12,395 bases of DNA, taken from an uncultured Brachyspira sp. (lineage in GTDB: Bacteria; Cyanobacteriota; Vampirovibrionia; Gastranaerophilales; Gastranaerophilaceae). Both the position numbers and the translations under genes were made by a program. Every line of letters starts with the position of its first letter. The first letter of the stretch is position 1. Shown here piece by piece: positions 1-6,324 of the stretch. A model generated the notes under the pieces. It worked only from the letters and a program-made list of their open reading frames with translations, had not been told where the DNA came from and ran no database searches. The stretch covers positions 1 to 12,395 of the forward strand of contig ONYB01000152.1 of assembly GCA_900321895.1 (NCBI GenBank), given 5' to 3'.

Positions 1-201
1 GAAGGGTTGGCAGAACATAAACCTGATTATTTTATAATTAACAATGTTTCATATTTAAGCTACGGCAAGAATAATGTTTGCAAGGATTTCGGCTTTGAAA
101 TTTGTAATTTTGTGAACGAGAATTATGATTTTGTCAAAAGGTTCGGAAGCGACACAAAAGTCTACTTTTTCATGGATATTTATAAAAAGAAATCTGAATA
201 A
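1..201 (+). CDS. 3' end of an unidentified protein (partial)
   Basis: The first reading frame is open from base 1 and ends at TAA 199-201, so this is the C-terminal 66 residues of a gene that begins outside the window. A TTG at base 7 could in principle start it, but it has no visible ribosome binding site and the frame is open upstream of it. The visible part is rich in aromatic residues and Asn, has no membrane segment, and ends in a basic Lys-rich tail (KKKSE). I do not recognise a family; the 'HKPDYFIINN' stretch resembles the tails of some bacterial membrane glycosyltransferases, but that is only an impression. The strong terminator four bases after the stop shows that its transcript ends here and that it is not part of the polyene locus. 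Confidence 0.6.
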   Translation, partial: EGLAEHKPDYFIINNVSYLSYGKNNVCKDFGFEICNFVNENYDFVKRFGSDTKVYFFMDIYKKKSE

Positions 202-204
202 TCG

Positions 205-235
205 AAAAAGACCGATAACAATATCGGTCTTTTTT
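205..235. terminator. Strong intrinsic terminator, probably bidirectional
   Basis: A perfect 13-bp stem (205-217 pairing with 222-234) closes on a 4-base loop ACAA. The core is GACCGATA/TATCGGTC, flanked by an A-run on the left and a T-run on the right. On the plus strand the T-run gives the U-tract for the gene ending at 201. On the minus strand the A-run becomes a U-tract, so the same hairpin can end leftward transcripts coming from the small gene at 261-416 and possibly from the whole apeO-R arm. The base pairing is seen directly; the two-way function is inferred from the convergent gene arrangement. Confidence 0.9.
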
Positions 236-252
236 AAAGCTCTCTAATCTTC

Positions 253-278
253 CTTTCGGCTTATTTTACTGCCGAAAG
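253..278 (-). repeat. Inverted repeat over the stop codon of the small leftward gene
   Basis: CTTTCGGC (253-260) and GCCGAAAG (271-278) form a perfect 8-bp stem with a 10-base loop that contains the TAA stop of the small gene (261-263). No U-tract follows on either strand, so it is not a standard terminator. In RNA it could protect the 3' end or slow release at the stop codon. It may also have no function. Confidence 0.45.
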
Positions 279-416
279 TCCTGTCTTAATGCCGGCATCC
301 GAATTAATGGATTTTGCCGCTGTAATCGCCATATTGCGACGTTTTCTCGCTCCTCTTAATATAAATTCCACACTGTCGCATATATTACACGAAGGTGATA
401 CAATCTTTTTTAACAT
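261..416 (-). CDS. Small basic protein of unknown function, 51 residues
   Basis: Reading leftward from ATG 416-414 gives 51 codons and a TAA at 263-261. An AAGGAG ribosome binding site lies at 432-427, ten bases before the ATG, slightly long but the strongest such site near any leftward gene here. The product has an early C-x-x-C pair (SPSCNICDS, Cys10 and Cys13), then a basic cluster RGARKRR (21-27) and a mixed Ala/Ser/Lys tail with no hydrophobic helix. The CxxC plus Arg/Lys patch could suit a small nucleic-acid or metal-binding protein, but no family is recognised. It lies 101 bp downstream of the last ape gene on the same strand and before the terminator, so it may be co-transcribed or have its own promoter. 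I found no convincing promoter in 420-517. It could also be a chance frame. Confidence 0.55.
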   Translation of the reverse strand: MLKKIVSPSCNICDSVEFILRGARKRRNMAITAAKSINSDAGIKTGLSAVK

Positions 417-510
417 ATATGATTTACTCCTTAGATTTCTGATTACATCATATATATCGGATTGATTGTCGAAAATCTTTAATTATTTATGGGCGTTTGT
501 AAAGTTTTTG

Positions 511-534
511 TAATATTTTAAATTTTAAATATTA
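511..534. repeat. AT-only palindrome at the 3' end of the apeR-like gene
   Basis: TAATATTT (511-518) and AAATATTA (527-534) are perfect inverted arms around TAAATTTT. The palindrome contains the TAA stop (520-518) and last codons of the leftward ketosynthase gene. The hairpin would be weak because it is purely A/T and lacks an adjacent U-tract, so I do not call it a terminator. Confidence 0.3.
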
Positions 535-1741
535 GTGACGTGTTAATTCCGCCAAATGCAAAATTATTAGACATTACGTAATGAGTGTCGAGTTCGAGCC
601 CGTCGCCCCTGATATAACCCAATTTTGCACAGTTTTCGTCAACTTCATTGAGATTGACATTAGGGCAGAACCATTTTTTGTGTGCCATATCTATTGATAA
701 AATCGCTTCAATCGCTCCGCAAGCTCCGAGGGTGTGACCTGTGTAGCTTTTGATTGTACTTGTCGGGATTTCCCGTTTGAAAACTTCATAAGTTGCTTTT
801 GATTCTGCGAGATCTCCCTGAATTGTCGCCGTTCCATGAGCATTTACATAACCGATGTCATCAGACGAAATTTTTGCATCTTTCAGGGCTAGCAAAAGTG
901 CGTTTTTCATCGTTTCGCTGTTCGGGTTTGTGATGTGCGTGCCGTCCGTGCTTGTGCCAAAACCTTTGATTTCGGCATAAATCTTTGCTCCACGTTTCTT
1001 TGCGTGTTCATATTCTTCTAAAATAAGTGTCCCTGCACCTTCTCCTATAACAAGTCCGTCACGATTTTTGTCAAAAGGCTTCGGGGTTAAGTCAGGGGTG
1101 TCATTTTTTAAACTCGTTGCGTATAAAGTGTCAAATACTGCAATTTGTGTCGGGTGAAGTTCTTCTGCCCCGCCAGCAATCATAACTGTTTGATAACCGT
1201 CTTTTATCGCGTCATAAGCATAGCCTATCCCCATAGAGCCTGACGTGCAGGCGGTTGAGGTCGGAATTAGTCGCCCTGTAGTTTTGAAATAGAGAGAAAT
1301 GTTTACGGCAGCAGTTTGGCTCATCATTTTGACGTAAGAGCCTGAATTGACTCCCTTAACTTCAAAATCCCGCATCATTGAGTAAAATTCCAAAACGGAT
1401 TCTAAAGCTCCTGTCGAAGAGCCGTAACTGACTCCGGTTTGTCCGTTAGTGAGAATTTCGTTCCCCAGTAATCCCGCATCTTTAAGGGCTTCTTCGGCAG
1501 TTGCAACGCTCATAATTGAAATTCTGCCCATAGTACGTAAAACTTTTCGATTAAAATGTGCCGGAATTATAAAATCTTTTGCAGGTGCTGCAAGTCGAGT
1601 GTTAAGACGTTCATATTTTTCGAGTTCCGGCATGTATTTTACGCAATTCGTTTTGGTTAAAAGTTTTTCAAAAGCCGTTTCTCTCGTGCAACCGAGCGGG
1701 CTTGCCAGTGCCATGCCTGTTATTACAACTCTTTTTGTCAT
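518..1741 (-). CDS. apeR: Beta-ketoacyl-ACP synthase, ApeR-like (FabF/KAS II type)
   Basis: A full-length ketosynthase of 407 residues, the usual size for FabF-type enzymes. It performs decarboxylative condensation of malonyl-ACP with an acyl-ACP in the cytoplasm. The catalytic set is complete: Cys165 in STACTSGS, His302 in NAHGT, Lys331 and His336 in KSYTGH. The Gly-rich NFAFGG loop sits at 393-398. It is the last gene of the leftward arm, and its ATG (1741-1739) directly abuts the ketoreductase stop codon, so translation is probably coupled. The position after a dehydratase and reductase matches ApeR of aryl-polyene clusters, where ApeR acts as a homodimeric ketosynthase separate from the ApeO/ApeC pair (family knowledge). 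Start chosen because MTKRVVITGM is the canonical N-terminus. A primary-metabolism FabF is the alternative, made unlikely by context. Confidence 0.9.
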   Translation of the reverse strand: MTKRVVITGMALASPLGCTRETAFEKLLTKTNCVKYMPELEKYERLNTRLAAPAKDFIIPAHFNRKVLRTMGRISIMSVATAEEALKDAGLLGNEILTNGQTGVSYGSSTGALESVLEFYSMMRDFEVKGVNSGSYVKMMSQTAAVNISLYFKTTGRLIPTSTACTSGSMGIGYAYDAIKDGYQTVMIAGGAEELHPTQIAVFDTLYATSLKNDTPDLTPKPFDKNRDGLVIGEGAGTLILEEYEHAKKRGAKIYAEIKGFGTSTDGTHITNPNSETMKNALLLALKDAKISSDDIGYVNAHGTATIQGDLAESKATYEVFKREIPTSTIKSYTGHTLGACGAIEAILSIDMAHKKWFCPNVNLNEVDENCAKLGYIRGDGLELDTHYVMSNNFAFGGINTSLIFKI

Positions 1742-2467
1742 CTAAAAAAGCCCCCCGTTTACGGAAATTACCTGACCCGTAATATATCCGGCATCTTCGC
1801 TCATAAGATAGTTTACAAGGCTTGCAACTTCTTCGGGTTTGCCAAATCTTTTCATCGGGATTAATTTTTTTACTTCATCTTGAGGAATATCTTGAATCAT
1901 ATCAGTGTCGATAATCCCCGGAGCGATTGCGTTGACGGTGATTTTTCTTTTCGCAAGTTCAAGGCTCAAGGCTTTTACGGCCCCGATGATACCTGCTTTT
2001 GAAGCACTGTAGTTGACTTGACCTCGATTTCCTTTCAGGCCGGAAATCGATGACATTGCAATTATTCTGCCCTTAATTCGATTCTCAATCATCGCCATAA
2101 CAATAGGCTTTAGAATATTGTAAAATCCGCCGAGGTTAGTGTTAATAACATCATCCCACTCTTCATCCTCCATAATAGGGAAAACGTTGTCTTTAGCTAT
2201 TCCTGCGTTGAGTACGGTTCCGTAATAACACCCGTGGGTGGTTATGTCGTTGGAAATCGCTTCACGACAAGCCTGTCTGTCTTTTATGTCAAATTGAAGT
2301 ATTCGTCCGTTGACACCGATTTCTTTTATTTCTGTAAGGACTTCTTCCGCTTTTGAAATATTTTTGTTGCAGTGCAAAACAATGTCAAACCCGTTTTTTG
2401 CAAGGTATATTGCACAAGCTTTTCCTATTCCTCTGCTTGAACCTGTTATTAAAACTTCCTTCGCCAT
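1742..2467 (-). CDS. apeQ: 3-ketoacyl-ACP reductase, ApeQ-like (FabG family SDR)
   Basis: A 241-residue classical short-chain dehydrogenase that reduces 3-ketoacyl-ACP to 3-hydroxyacyl-ACP with NADPH. The cofactor loop is GSSRGIG (9-15), the structural LNAG is at 86-89, and the catalytic tetrad is Asn111, Ser140, Tyr153 and Lys157 (NYSASK). The C-terminal VNGG (237-240) is typical of FabG. The ATG at 2467 follows a GGGGA stretch about seven bases upstream and lies two bases after the dehydratase stop, so it belongs to a tight operon. In aryl-polyene synthesis this enzyme provides the reduction in every elongation round (family knowledge); assignment to the pathway here is by neighbourhood and gene order. 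Confidence 0.9.
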   Translation of the reverse strand: MAKEVLITGSSRGIGKACAIYLAKNGFDIVLHCNKNISKAEEVLTEIKEIGVNGRILQFDIKDRQACREAISNDITTHGCYYGTVLNAGIAKDNVFPIMEDEEWDDVINTNLGGFYNILKPIVMAMIENRIKGRIIAMSSISGLKGNRGQVNYSASKAGIIGAVKALSLELAKRKITVNAIAPGIIDTDMIQDIPQDEVKKLIPMKRFGKPEEVASLVNYLMSEDAGYITGQVISVNGGLF

Positions 2468-2469
2468 TC

Positions 2470-2919
2470 TTACATCCCCGATTTTAAGAATTCATCAACA
2501 TTTTGAGGCTGATATGCGTTTATGACGGCACTTGCAACCTCTATACCTTCATTATAAATAAAACATTCATACGAAACAAGTTCCTTGTCGCAATAGAGTT
2601 CTCGGGCTTTTACGGAGTAGGTTTTGCCGTTTTCAAATTTTTCCAAGCTGCATTTATAAGAACGAGTTCCGAGCAAAAATCCTATTTTGGGTTTGTCGAT
2701 GTTGTATTTAAAGAATGAACATCCCGCAATCGTTTGTGCCATAAATTCAATTCCGAGAAGGGCATCTGTCCCGTTTAGGGTTTTGTCAAAGAAAATTTTA
2801 TCCTCGTTAATTGTGACGCTCGAAATTATGTAGCCCTCTTCAATATTAATTTCATCAATAGAATCAATCATAATCATTGGGCGGCTGTGTGGTAATATTT
2901 TTTCTAAATTTTGTTCCAT
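2470..2919 (-). CDS. apeP: Hot-dog 3-hydroxyacyl-ACP dehydratase subunit, ApeP-like
   Basis: A 149-residue single hot-dog protein. The FabZ-like N-terminal signature LPHSRPMIMID occupies residues 9-19, and the central-helix motif GIEFMAQ (56-62) carries Glu58, which aligns with the catalytic Glu of FabZ. The other catalytic element of FabZ, the His of GHFPxxPxxPG, is missing: the aligned stretch reads KIFFDKTLNGTDALL and has no His. This looks like half of a composite active site, complementary to the hot-dog domain fused to the ligase at 6,321-7,868, which has the His but not the Glu. An ApeI-ApeP heterodimeric dehydratase is known from E. coli-type aryl-polyene systems. The gene lies two bases from each neighbour, with an AGGAAA ribosome binding site inside the end of apeO. 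Confidence 0.85.
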   Translation of the reverse strand: MEQNLEKILPHSRPMIMIDSIDEINIEEGYIISSVTINEDKIFFDKTLNGTDALLGIEFMAQTIAGCSFFKYNIDKPKIGFLLGTRSYKCSLEKFENGKTYSVKARELYCDKELVSYECFIYNEGIEVASAVINAYQPQNVDEFLKSGM

Positions 2920-2921
2920 GT

Positions 2922-3998
2922 TTATTTTCCTATAATTATTACGGCATTAGTTCCGCCAAAACCAAAAGCATTGCACATAATATGCTGCAATTTGTCAGTT
3001 TTTTCTCCTTTTTGAACAAGTTTGATTTTTGGAAGTTCGTCGTCATATTCGCCGTCAAAAATGTGTGGTAAAAGAAGGTTTTGCGGATTGTTTTTCAACA
3101 TTTGACAGCAAAGAGCAATTTCGATACTTGCGGCAGCACCCAAGCAATGCCCCGTTAGCGGTTTTGTAGAACTTGTAGGTACTTTGTCCCCGAAAACTTG
3201 AAAAATTGCATTTGCTTCCATTAAATCATTTGCAAGGGTTCCTGTGCCGTGAAGGTTTATGTAGTCAATATCTTCAGGTTTCAAATTTGCCTTTTTGAGT
3301 GCGATTTTAATGGCATTTGCGGCTTCCGTCCCTGTCGGATTCGGGGTTGAAGCGTGATAGGCATCGGAAGTTTCCCCTGTTGAGAGTATTTTTACTCCTT
3401 GTCCATCCTTTTCCAGCAGAAAAATAGCTCCGCCCTCTCCGATGTTCATTCCGTGACGATTTTTGCTCATTGGGTTTGAACGTTCTTTTATTAAAACTTC
3501 AAGAGAGGCAAAACCTGCCAGCGGAAGTCGTGACATGCCGTCGCAACCGCCTGCAATTACGGCGTCGCAAACCCCGTTTTCTAAAAGTTTTTCTGCTGTA
3601 GAAAAAGCTTTGATACCTGAAGAACAGGCGGTTGATACAGAAGCATAAAAGTTATTGCATCCCAAATAATCCTCTAAAAATTCTGCGGGATTGCTAATTT
3701 TGGAATGTTCGGGATTGTTGGTGTCTAAAAATTCGTCAATGCCTGTGTTTGCGGTAGCAATCACTATTCCAATTCGATTTTTACCGTATTTTTGGATTAA
3801 ATCGTTAATTGAATTTTTGATTTGGTTTACGCAATGCAGCAAAATTTGATTACATCTGATGTTATATTTTTCGTTTTTGATTTCCGGAAGCGGAGAATTA
3901 ATCGAAAAATTTCGTAATTTGCCGTTTGTGGCATTTTGAAAAATTTCGCAAATATTGTCGCCCAGATTGCATATTGCCGAAAAATCAGTAATAATCAT
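2922..3998 (-). CDS. apeO: Beta-ketoacyl-ACP synthase, ApeO-like
   Basis: A 358-residue ketosynthase and first gene of the leftward arm. The catalytic residues are all present: Cys125 in STACSSG, His250 in NLHGTGT, Lys279 and His284 in KPLTGH, with the NAFGFGG loop at 343-349. It is about 40-50 residues shorter than FabF enzymes; the shortening is in the N-terminal third (the usual substrate-entry segment between the first strand and residue ~75), while the C-terminal half is complete. In characterised aryl-polyene systems ApeO pairs with the inactive ketosynthase-like ApeC as a ketosynthase/chain-length-factor dimer. Here the apeC-like gene is the first gene of the opposite arm, so both partners start from the same 54-bp gap. 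A GAGGT ribosome binding site lies about eight bases before the ATG at 3998. Confidence 0.88.
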   Translation of the reverse strand: MIITDFSAICNLGDNICEIFQNATNGKLRNFSINSPLPEIKNEKYNIRCNQILLHCVNQIKNSINDLIQKYGKNRIGIVIATANTGIDEFLDTNNPEHSKISNPAEFLEDYLGCNNFYASVSTACSSGIKAFSTAEKLLENGVCDAVIAGGCDGMSRLPLAGFASLEVLIKERSNPMSKNRHGMNIGEGGAIFLLEKDGQGVKILSTGETSDAYHASTPNPTGTEAANAIKIALKKANLKPEDIDYINLHGTGTLANDLMEANAIFQVFGDKVPTSSTKPLTGHCLGAAASIEIALCCQMLKNNPQNLLLPHIFDGEYDDELPKIKLVQKGEKTDKLQHIMCNAFGFGGTNAVIIIGK

Positions 3999-4013
3999 TG
4001 TTTTACCTCGTTG

Positions 4014-4042
4014 TTGCAGAATTTTTCTGTAACCATTATACT
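4014..4042 (+). promoter_or_regulatory. Promoter for the rightward arm (apeC onward)
   Basis: TTGCAG (4014-4019), a 17-base spacer and TATACT (4037-4042) make a plausible sigma-70 promoter. The expected start is near 4049-4050, only 3-5 bases before the ATG at 4053. No Shine-Dalgarno sequence exists upstream of that ATG, which fits a leaderless or nearly leaderless message. The -35 is only a partial match to consensus. Confidence 0.5.
4035..4040 (-). promoter_or_regulatory. Consensus -10 box for the leftward arm (apeO-R)
   Basis: On the minus strand bases 4040-4035 read TATAAT, a perfect -10 element, 37 bases before the apeO ATG, with a GAGGT ribosome binding site between. No good -35 is visible 16-18 bases upstream (around 4057-4064). 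This box overlaps the rightward TATACT box by four bases, so RNA polymerase could probably open only one direction at a time. Confidence 0.45.
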
Positions 4043-4052
4043 ATATATTAGC

Positions 4053-4652
4053 ATGAAAGAGATAATTTTTGATATAAAAAATTTTTCATATTTGACGGGT
4101 GAGTTGCCGGATGTTTCTTTTATACCTATGATGACTCGGCGAAAACTGGATAATTTTGGACGAGCTGCTTTGTGTACTTTGTATAAAGTTTTTGAAAACA
4201 GTGAGGTTGCTCTGGTATTTTCCTCTTGCTTTGGAGATTTTGAACGGGTGAAAAAGCTTACGACACAGTTGAAAGAGGAGGGTGAAGTTTCGCCTGCGGG
4301 GTTTAGTGCTTCAGTTCATAATGCGTCTGTCGGACTGTTTTCGATTTTGGAAAAAATAAAAACTGGCTACAATGCAATTTCTGCGGGTGAAAAGAGTTTT
4401 GCATACGGGCTTTTGGAAGGAATTTTGACGACAAAAGAGCAGGATTGTATTTATTGTTACACTGAGGATTTTGACGAGGTGAAAAGCCTTTCAGTTCTGC
4501 TTGTACAAGCCGCAGACGGTGAGTTTTTATTGAGAGAAAAAAGTGAAAATGCGGAAGTTTCGGATACTTTTGAAGATTTTGTAAAATTCTTAAATGATGA
4601 AAAAAAATTTTTTGTGAGTGATATTTTTGAAATTGAGAGGGTCAACAGATGA
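4053..4652 (+). CDS. apeC: Ketosynthase-like chain-length partner, ApeC-like
   Basis: A 199-residue protein resembling only the N-terminal half of a ketosynthase. The segment ALVFSSCFGDFERVKKL (53-69) corresponds to the strand and loop before the ketosynthase active site. SVHNASVG (87-94) occupies the place of the nucleophile motif xxACSSG, with no Cys, and there is no HGT or KxxTGH motif. It is therefore catalytically dead and best read as a structural or chain-length-factor partner of the ApeO ketosynthase, as known for ApeC. The frame is open upstream to 3936, but that start would lie inside apeO and before the promoter; the ATG at 4053 begins the conserved region. No Shine-Dalgarno is present. 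Its TGA overlaps the next ATG (ATGA). Base composition is visibly richer in G than in most of the rightward arm. Confidence 0.8.
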   Translation: MKEIIFDIKNFSYLTGELPDVSFIPMMTRRKLDNFGRAALCTLYKVFENSEVALVFSSCFGDFERVKKLTTQLKEEGEVSPAGFSASVHNASVGLFSILEKIKTGYNAISAGEKSFAYGLLEGILTTKEQDCIYCYTEDFDEVKSLSVLLVQAADGEFLLREKSENAEVSDTFEDFVKFLNDEKKFFVSDIFEIERVNR

Positions 4653-5380
4653 AAATTTTGAAAATATTACTGATATTTTTTGAAATGTTGATTTTTGCCG
4701 CAGGTGCAACTGTAATAGGGTGGATAATTTTTCCGATACTTTCAATCAGGTTACGAGGGTGCGAACGGCGAAAAGCTTTTGCAAATGTAGTTAGAAGGTC
4801 GTGGCAAATATTTGTCAAAATTATGGAGAAAACCAATATCGTCAGGGTTTATTCCGATGAAAATTTGGGAAAAATCAGGGGTAAAATTGTTGTTGCATCT
4901 CATCCGAGTTTTTTAGATATTGTATTTTTAATTAGTTTAATTCCGAATTCATTATGTCTTGCTAAAAAAGAGCTTTTGTTTAACCCGTTTATGAGGAATA
5001 TTGTAAAATCACTGTATATTATTAATGATTTGGATACGGAAGTTTTTAAAAAGTCGGCAAAAGAAGCTTTAGATGAGGGGTTTAATATAATTATTTTTCC
5101 GACTGGAACCAGAACTTTGCCGAGTGAAAAGTTAAAAATTCATAAAGGGGCTGCATTATTGGCGATTGCAAATGATATAAATATTGTTCCGATAAAAATT
5201 GAGTTAAGTTTCCCGTTTTTTGCAAAGCATTCATCTCCTTTTCGGGTTTCAGAAGTTCCGGTTGATTACAATATAAAAATGATGTCGGAAATTGATGTTG
5301 AAAGTTTAAAAAAAGAATTTTCTGATGATATAAAATTAAGAAATCATATTTCAGAAATTATAAAAAATCGCATAAATTGA
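4649..5380 (+). CDS. apeD: PlsC-type acyltransferase, ApeD-like
   Basis: A 243-residue membrane-associated acyltransferase of the 1-acylglycerol-3-phosphate acyltransferase (PlsC) superfamily. A hydrophobic N-terminal anchor spans about residues 7-33. The catalytic H-x4-D box is HPSFLD (His85, Asp90), and the acceptor-binding box is FPTGTRT (150-156), with Thr in place of the usual Glu of FPEGTR. LAKKELL (104-110) matches the second block. In aryl-polyene clusters such enzymes are thought to transfer the polyene chain to a lipid-like acceptor; the substrate here is inferred. The ATG at 4649 overlaps the apeC-like stop codon and is preceded by AGAGG. Housekeeping PlsC is the alternative, less likely given the operon position and altered third box. 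Confidence 0.8.
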   Translation: MKILKILLIFFEMLIFAAGATVIGWIIFPILSIRLRGCERRKAFANVVRRSWQIFVKIMEKTNIVRVYSDENLGKIRGKIVVASHPSFLDIVFLISLIPNSLCLAKKELLFNPFMRNIVKSLYIINDLDTEVFKKSAKEALDEGFNIIIFPTGTRTLPSEKLKIHKGAALLAIANDINIVPIKIELSFPFFAKHSSPFRVSEVPVDYNIKMMSEIDVESLKKEFSDDIKLRNHISEIIKNRIN

Positions 5381-5405
5381 CATTACTTCGTCCTTAGGGT
5401 ATAAC
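5377..5405 (+). promoter_or_regulatory. Internal promoter before the carrier-protein genes
   Basis: TTGACA (5377-5382) is an exact -35 consensus that overlaps the apeD-like stop codon. A 17-base spacer leads to TATAAC (5400-5405), five of six matches to the -10 consensus. The predicted start near 5412 leaves a leader of about 13 bases before the ATG at 5425, enough for the GAGAG at 5414-5418. This 44-bp space is the largest gap in the rightward arm. The promoter would give carrier proteins and downstream genes extra, independent transcription. Confidence 0.65.
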
Positions 5406-5424
5406 TTTATATAGAGAGATAATT

Positions 5425-5679
5425 ATGTTGGAAGATGAAATAAAAGAATTAATAATAAAATCGTTGGAATTGGAAGATATTTCGCCTGATGATATAAATG
5501 AAGAAGAACCTTTGTTTATTGACGGTTTGGGGTTGGATTCAATAGATGCGTTAGAGCTTGGCATGGCTTTGAAAAAGAAATATAATTTAACGCTTTCTTC
5601 TGACAAAAAAGAAAATCAAAAGCATTTTTATTCCGTAAAAACTCTCGCAGACTTTATTAGGAGTAATAACGTTGACTAA
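5425..5679 (+). CDS. apeE: Acyl carrier protein 1, ApeE-like
   Basis: An 84-residue acidic acyl carrier protein. The phosphopantetheine attachment site is Ser39 in the GLDSIDAL context (36-43), the standard DSx motif of type II carrier proteins, preceded by the loop and followed by the recognition helix. It would hold the growing polyene or the starter as a thioester in the cytoplasm. Aryl-polyene clusters carry two carrier proteins with distinct roles; which of the two here carries the starter cannot be told from sequence. The gene starts after its own likely promoter and overlaps the second carrier gene by 8 bases. Confidence 0.88.
   Translation: MLEDEIKELIIKSLELEDISPDDINEEEPLFIDGLGLDSIDALELGMALKKKYNLTLSSDKKENQKHFYSVKTLADFIRSNNVD
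5659..5663 (+). promoter_or_regulatory. Ribosome binding site that fixes a TTG start
   Basis: AGGAG lies exactly eight bases before TTG 5672-5674, inside the last codons of the first carrier-protein gene. It supports the TTG as the true start of the second carrier protein, because no ATG lies nearby in frame before the conserved first helix. Confidence 0.7.
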
Positions 5680-5926
5680 ACAATTTACAAGGGAAGAAAT
5701 TTTAAATAAATTGACAGAAATTCTAGTTGATGATTTTGAAATTAAAAAGGATTTGATAGTTCCAGATGCTAATCTTTTTGAGGATTTGGAACTTGATAGT
5801 ATTGATGCGGTTGATTTGGCTGTAAAAGTTCAGTATTTTACTGAAAAGAAAATCCCGCCGGAAAATTTTAAAAAAATCAAAACTATTGATGATGTTGTCG
5901 ATACTATTGAAGATTTGTTAAAATGA
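5672..5926 (+). CDS. apeF: Acyl carrier protein 2, ApeF-like
   Basis: A second 84-residue carrier protein, with the phosphopantetheinyl Ser43 in ELDSIDAVDL (40-49). It shares the overall plan of the preceding protein but differs in most other residues (for instance KIPPENFKKIKTIDD before the last helix), so the pair is old rather than a recent tandem duplication. It starts at TTG, with AGGAG eight bases upstream, and overlaps the first carrier gene by eight bases. Its TGA overlaps the next ATG. It is expected to cooperate with the ligase and ketosynthases in the cytoplasm. Confidence 0.88.
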   Translation: MTKQFTREEILNKLTEILVDDFEIKKDLIVPDANLFEDLELDSIDAVDLAVKVQYFTEKKIPPENFKKIKTIDDVVDTIEDLLK

Positions 5927-6324
5927 AATTGAAGTTTGTATTACCTTTTTTGGTGACGGTTTTTGTTATAATTGTTTTTCATTTTACGAATATTTTTGCC
6001 GTAAAATTTTATCCTGTTTTGGCAAATTTTTCGGTGTTTTTATTGTTTTTTATTTCGTATTTTCAAAAAGAAACGGTTATCCAAAAAATTGCAAAATCTA
6101 TTGAAGGCGAACTTGATGATTTTACCAAAAAATATACAAAAAATTTGACACTATGTTGGGCAATTTTTACATTTTTTAATTTTATGATTTCTCTTTTTAC
6201 TGTATTTTTGCCTGAAAAAATTTGGGCAATTTATAATGGTTTTGTTTCGTATATTTTAATCGGAAGTTTCTTTGCGATTGAATATGTTGTCAGAATAATT
6301 TTGAGGGAAAAATATCAAAAATGA
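5923..6324 (+). CDS. apeG: Small polytopic membrane protein, ApeG-like
   Basis: A 133-residue inner-membrane protein with about four predicted helices (roughly 4-24, 28-47, 74-95, 103-125) and a polar loop between helices two and three. That loop leads into YTKNLTLCWAIFTFFN (71-86), which matches the 'YTRxVTxxWxxFFxxN' signature I associate with the uncharacterised membrane family (COG4648) found between carrier proteins and the ligase in aryl-polyene clusters. Its biochemical role is unknown; a scaffold placing the soluble enzymes at the membrane is one guess. Both ends overlap neighbours by ATGA, so translation is coupled. Confidence 0.75.
   Translation: MKLKFVLPFLVTVFVIIVFHFTNIFAVKFYPVLANFSVFLLFFISYFQKETVIQKIAKSIEGELDDFTKKYTKNLTLCWAIFTFFNFMISLFTVFLPEKIWAIYNGFVSYILIGSFFAIEYVVRIILREKYQK

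Noticed and set aside
420..517. Promoter for the small leftward gene (TTTACA at 503-498 or TATGAT at 452-447)
   Set aside because: Neither element has a partner of acceptable quality at 16-18 bases, so no promoter is called.
1449..1745. Rightward frame of 98 codons over the apeR-like gene
   Set aside because: It is antisense to a well-supported ketosynthase with a complete active site, has no ribosome binding site and no recognisable domain.
3936..4052. Upstream extension of the apeC-like frame by 39 residues
   Set aside because: It would start inside the oppositely oriented apeO gene and before the likely promoter, and the extra residues show no family similarity. The ATG at 4053 begins the conserved part.
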